Assembly (NCBI GenBank): GCA_015062635.1
Contig: SUUF01000096.1
Span: 1 to 7,865 of the forward strand
From: Coriobacteriaceae bacterium
GTDB taxonomy: Bacteria > Actinomycetota > Coriobacteriia > Coriobacteriales > Eggerthellaceae
DNA length: 7,865 nucleotides
Direction of reading: 5' to 3'
Shown in pieces: positions 6,334-7,865 of the stretch (position 1 is the first letter of the stretch; every line of letters starts with the position of its first letter). The notes beneath the pieces are model-generated. The model was not told where the DNA came from. It ran no database searches and saw only the letters and a program-made list of their open reading frames with translations. Both the position numbers and the translations under genes were made by a program.

Positions 6334-7768
6334 GGTCGGAAAGCATATCGTTCAACTTCTTCATATCGGACATGCTCATGCCGCCGGGACCCGACCCCAT
6401 GCCGGGGATGTTCAGCATGCGGCGCTTTTGGCCCTTGCGCTTGCCGGAGCCCTTGCGGCCCTTCATCTGGCCATCGCCCATCTGCCCCACCGCGCGCTTG
6501 AGCATCTTCTTGGTCTCGTTGTATTTCTTGATCATCGCGTTGAGCTCGGTGACCGAGCTGCCCGCGCCGGCGGCGATGCGCTGGCGGCGGCTCGCGTTCA
6601 GGATCTCGGGGTGCAGGCGCTCTTCCATCGTCATCGACGAGATGAGCACCTCCATGCGGTCGAGCGCGCTCGTGTTCACCTGACCGCGCGAGAGGGCCTC
6701 GTCGCCGCCGGGCAGCGCCGCGACGAGCTTCGAGATGCCGCCCATCTTGTGGATGCGGCGGTTGATGTCGATGAAGTCGTTGAGGTTGAGGTTGCCCCGG
6801 GCCAGGCGGTTCGCCTCGGCCTCGCTCGCATCCTCCATTTCCTGCACCTTCACGGCGTTCTCGATGAAGGTCGCGATGTCGCCGAGGCCCAGGATGCGCT
6901 TGGCCATGCGGTCGGGGTGGAACTGCTCGAGGGAATCGGGCTTCTCGCCGCTCGAGATCCACACGATGGGCTTGCCGGTGATCTGCTTGATGGAAAGCGC
7001 GCCGCCGCCGCGGGCGTCGCCGTCCATCTTCGACATGATGACGCCGTCGAAATCGACGCGCTCGGCGAAGGCCTGCGCCACGTTCACCACGTCCTGGCCG
7101 GTCATCGCGTCGACCACCATGTAGATGGCCTCGGGCTGCACGGCGTCGCGGATGGCCTCGGCCTCGCGCATCATGTCCTCGTCGACATGCAGGCGGCCGG
7201 CCGTGTCGACGATGATGACGTCACGCAGGTTGTCGATGGCGTCCTGCACGCCCTCGCGCGCGATCTGCACCGGGTCCTTGCTGTCCGACGAGTACACGCG
7301 CACGCCCATTTCCTCGCCGAGCGTCTTCAGCTGGTCGATGGCGGCCGGGCGGTAGACGTCGCAGGCGACGAGCAGGGGCTGGTGGTTCTGCTCGCGCAGG
7401 CGGTAGGCCAGCTTGGCGGCCGCTGTCGTCTTGCCCGAGCCCTGCAGGCCGACGAGCATGATGACGTTCGGGATGCGGCTGCTGAACTGGAAGCGATGCG
7501 TCTCGCCGCCGAGCAGCTCGGTGAGCTCGTCCATGACGACGCGGATGACGTTCTGCGCCGGCGTGAGGCTCGTGAGCACGTCGGCGGTCATGCACTTGGT
7601 CTTGGTCTTGGCGACGAAATCCTTCACCACCAGGTAGTTCACGTCGGCCTCGAGCATTGCCATGCGAATCTCGCGCATGGCCGAATTGATGTCGTCCTCG
7701 GTGAGCTTGCCCTTGCCGCGCAAGCCGCTGAAGATGTCGCGCAGGCGGGTCGATAGGTTCTCTAGCAT
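6323..7768 (-). CDS. ffh: signal recognition particle protein Ffh (SRP54 GTPase)
   Basis: Ffh binds the SRP RNA and signal sequences of nascent membrane and secreted proteins, then docks with FtsY at the membrane. The protein has 481 residues. An N-terminal helical bundle (about 1-88) precedes the GTPase domain: P-loop GLQGSGKTT at 107-115, DVYRPAA at 137-143, DTAGR at 188-192 and SKMDGDARGG at 246-255. The methionine-rich M domain (about 325-481) contains the SRP RNA-binding signature SRRQRIAAGAGSSVTELN (393-410). The tail from about 431 is rich in Gly, Met, Lys and Arg and is somewhat longer than in B. subtilis Ffh (about 446 residues in all). The ATG at 7768 follows a GAGGAG site with 9 nt spacing; in-frame starts further upstream extend beyond the homology. 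It is the first gene of the cluster and lies 85 nt before rpsP. Confidence 0.98.
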   Translation of the reverse strand: MLENLSTRLRDIFSGLRGKGKLTEDDINSAMREIRMAMLEADVNYLVVKDFVAKTKTKCMTADVLTSLTPAQNVIRVVMDELTELLGGETHRFQFSSRIPNVIMLVGLQGSGKTTAAAKLAYRLREQNHQPLLVACDVYRPAAIDQLKTLGEEMGVRVYSSDSKDPVQIAREGVQDAIDNLRDVIIVDTAGRLHVDEDMMREAEAIRDAVQPEAIYMVVDAMTGQDVVNVAQAFAERVDFDGVIMSKMDGDARGGGALSIKQITGKPIVWISSGEKPDSLEQFHPDRMAKRILGLGDIATFIENAVKVQEMEDASEAEANRLARGNLNLNDFIDINRRIHKMGGISKLVAALPGGDEALSRGQVNTSALDRMEVLISSMTMEERLHPEILNASRRQRIAAGAGSSVTELNAMIKKYNETKKMLKRAVGQMGDGQMKGRKGSGKRKGQKRRMLNIPGMGSGPGGMSMSDMKKLNDMLSDLDE

Positions 7769-7807
7769 GTGTCTTGGCTCCTCGTGAATGAAAACATTGC
7801 CGCTCAT

Positions 7808-7813
7808 TCTATA
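7808..7813 (-). promoter_or_regulatory. possible -10 box upstream of ffh
   Basis: TATAGA on the minus strand (7813-7808) matches four of six bases of the -10 consensus and sits in the 97-nt non-coding stretch before ffh. It would give a leader of about 33 nt. No convincing -35 box is found 16-18 nt upstream, so this is a weak call. I see no RNA gene or other ORF in 7769-7865. Confidence 0.3.
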
Positions 7814-7865
7814 CGCAACAACCCCCCGCGCCACCTTTCACCAGCGAAAAGCCACAGCCCGAAAC

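Noticed and set aside
6305..7756. Plus-strand open frame of 483 codons antisense to ffh
   Set aside because: It mirrors ffh codon by codon, is rich in His, Leu, Ala and Gly, has no ribosome site and no recognisable domain. It is a shadow of GC-biased codon use.
7769..7865. SRP RNA or another small RNA gene beside ffh
   Set aside because: No SRP-like GGAA tetraloop stem or terminator is visible in this stretch; only a weak -10-like box is present.
1..7865. Mobile element, CRISPR array, defence or prophage system
   Set aside because: No transposase, integrase, repeat-spacer pattern, terminal inverted repeats or composition shift was found; the content is housekeeping throughout.

Overview
The window is a GC-rich block of bacterial housekeeping genes, and codon third positions are almost always G or C. 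A high-GC genome that uses the two-subunit (alpha2-beta2) glycyl-tRNA synthetase instead of the single-chain enzyme usual in other Actinobacteria, together with the gene order and protein sequences, suggests the class Coriobacteriia, probably Eggerthellaceae. That placement is inference from the sequence alone.

Eight of the nine genes lie on the minus strand and read right to left: ffh (SRP GTPase), rpsP (ribosomal protein S16), khpA (KH-domain RNA-binding protein), rimM (30S maturation factor), trmD (tRNA m1G37 methyltransferase), lepB (signal peptidase I), glyQ and glyS (glycyl-tRNA synthetase alpha and beta). Spacing is very tight: 2 nt rpsP-khpA, 1 nt khpA-rimM, 2 nt rimM-trmD, 28 nt trmD-lepB and 1 nt glyQ-glyS. 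The only larger gaps are ffh-rpsP (85 nt) and lepB-glyQ (61 nt). A good sigma70-type promoter (TTGATG, 17 nt, TATCAT) straddles the ffh 3' end and should drive rpsP onward. A stable hairpin in the lepB-glyQ gap may modulate read-through into the synthetase genes.

The ninth gene (76-717, plus strand) converges on glyS. It encodes an unrecognised protein with a four-cysteine zinc ribbon at the N-terminus and three or four membrane segments. A strong hairpin with A-tract and T-tract flanks at about 747-785 sits between the converging genes and should terminate both transcripts.

The operon joins ribosome assembly (S16, RimM, KhpA), tRNA modification and charging (TrmD, GlyRS) and protein export (Ffh, LepB), a common growth-linked grouping. 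I see no mobile element, CRISPR array, RNA gene, phage gene or clearly novel multi-gene system. The points worth following up are the unknown zinc-ribbon membrane protein, a divergent RimM, a Glu at the usual TrmD catalytic Asp position, the absence of rplS between trmD and lepB, and the leader and intergenic hairpins.
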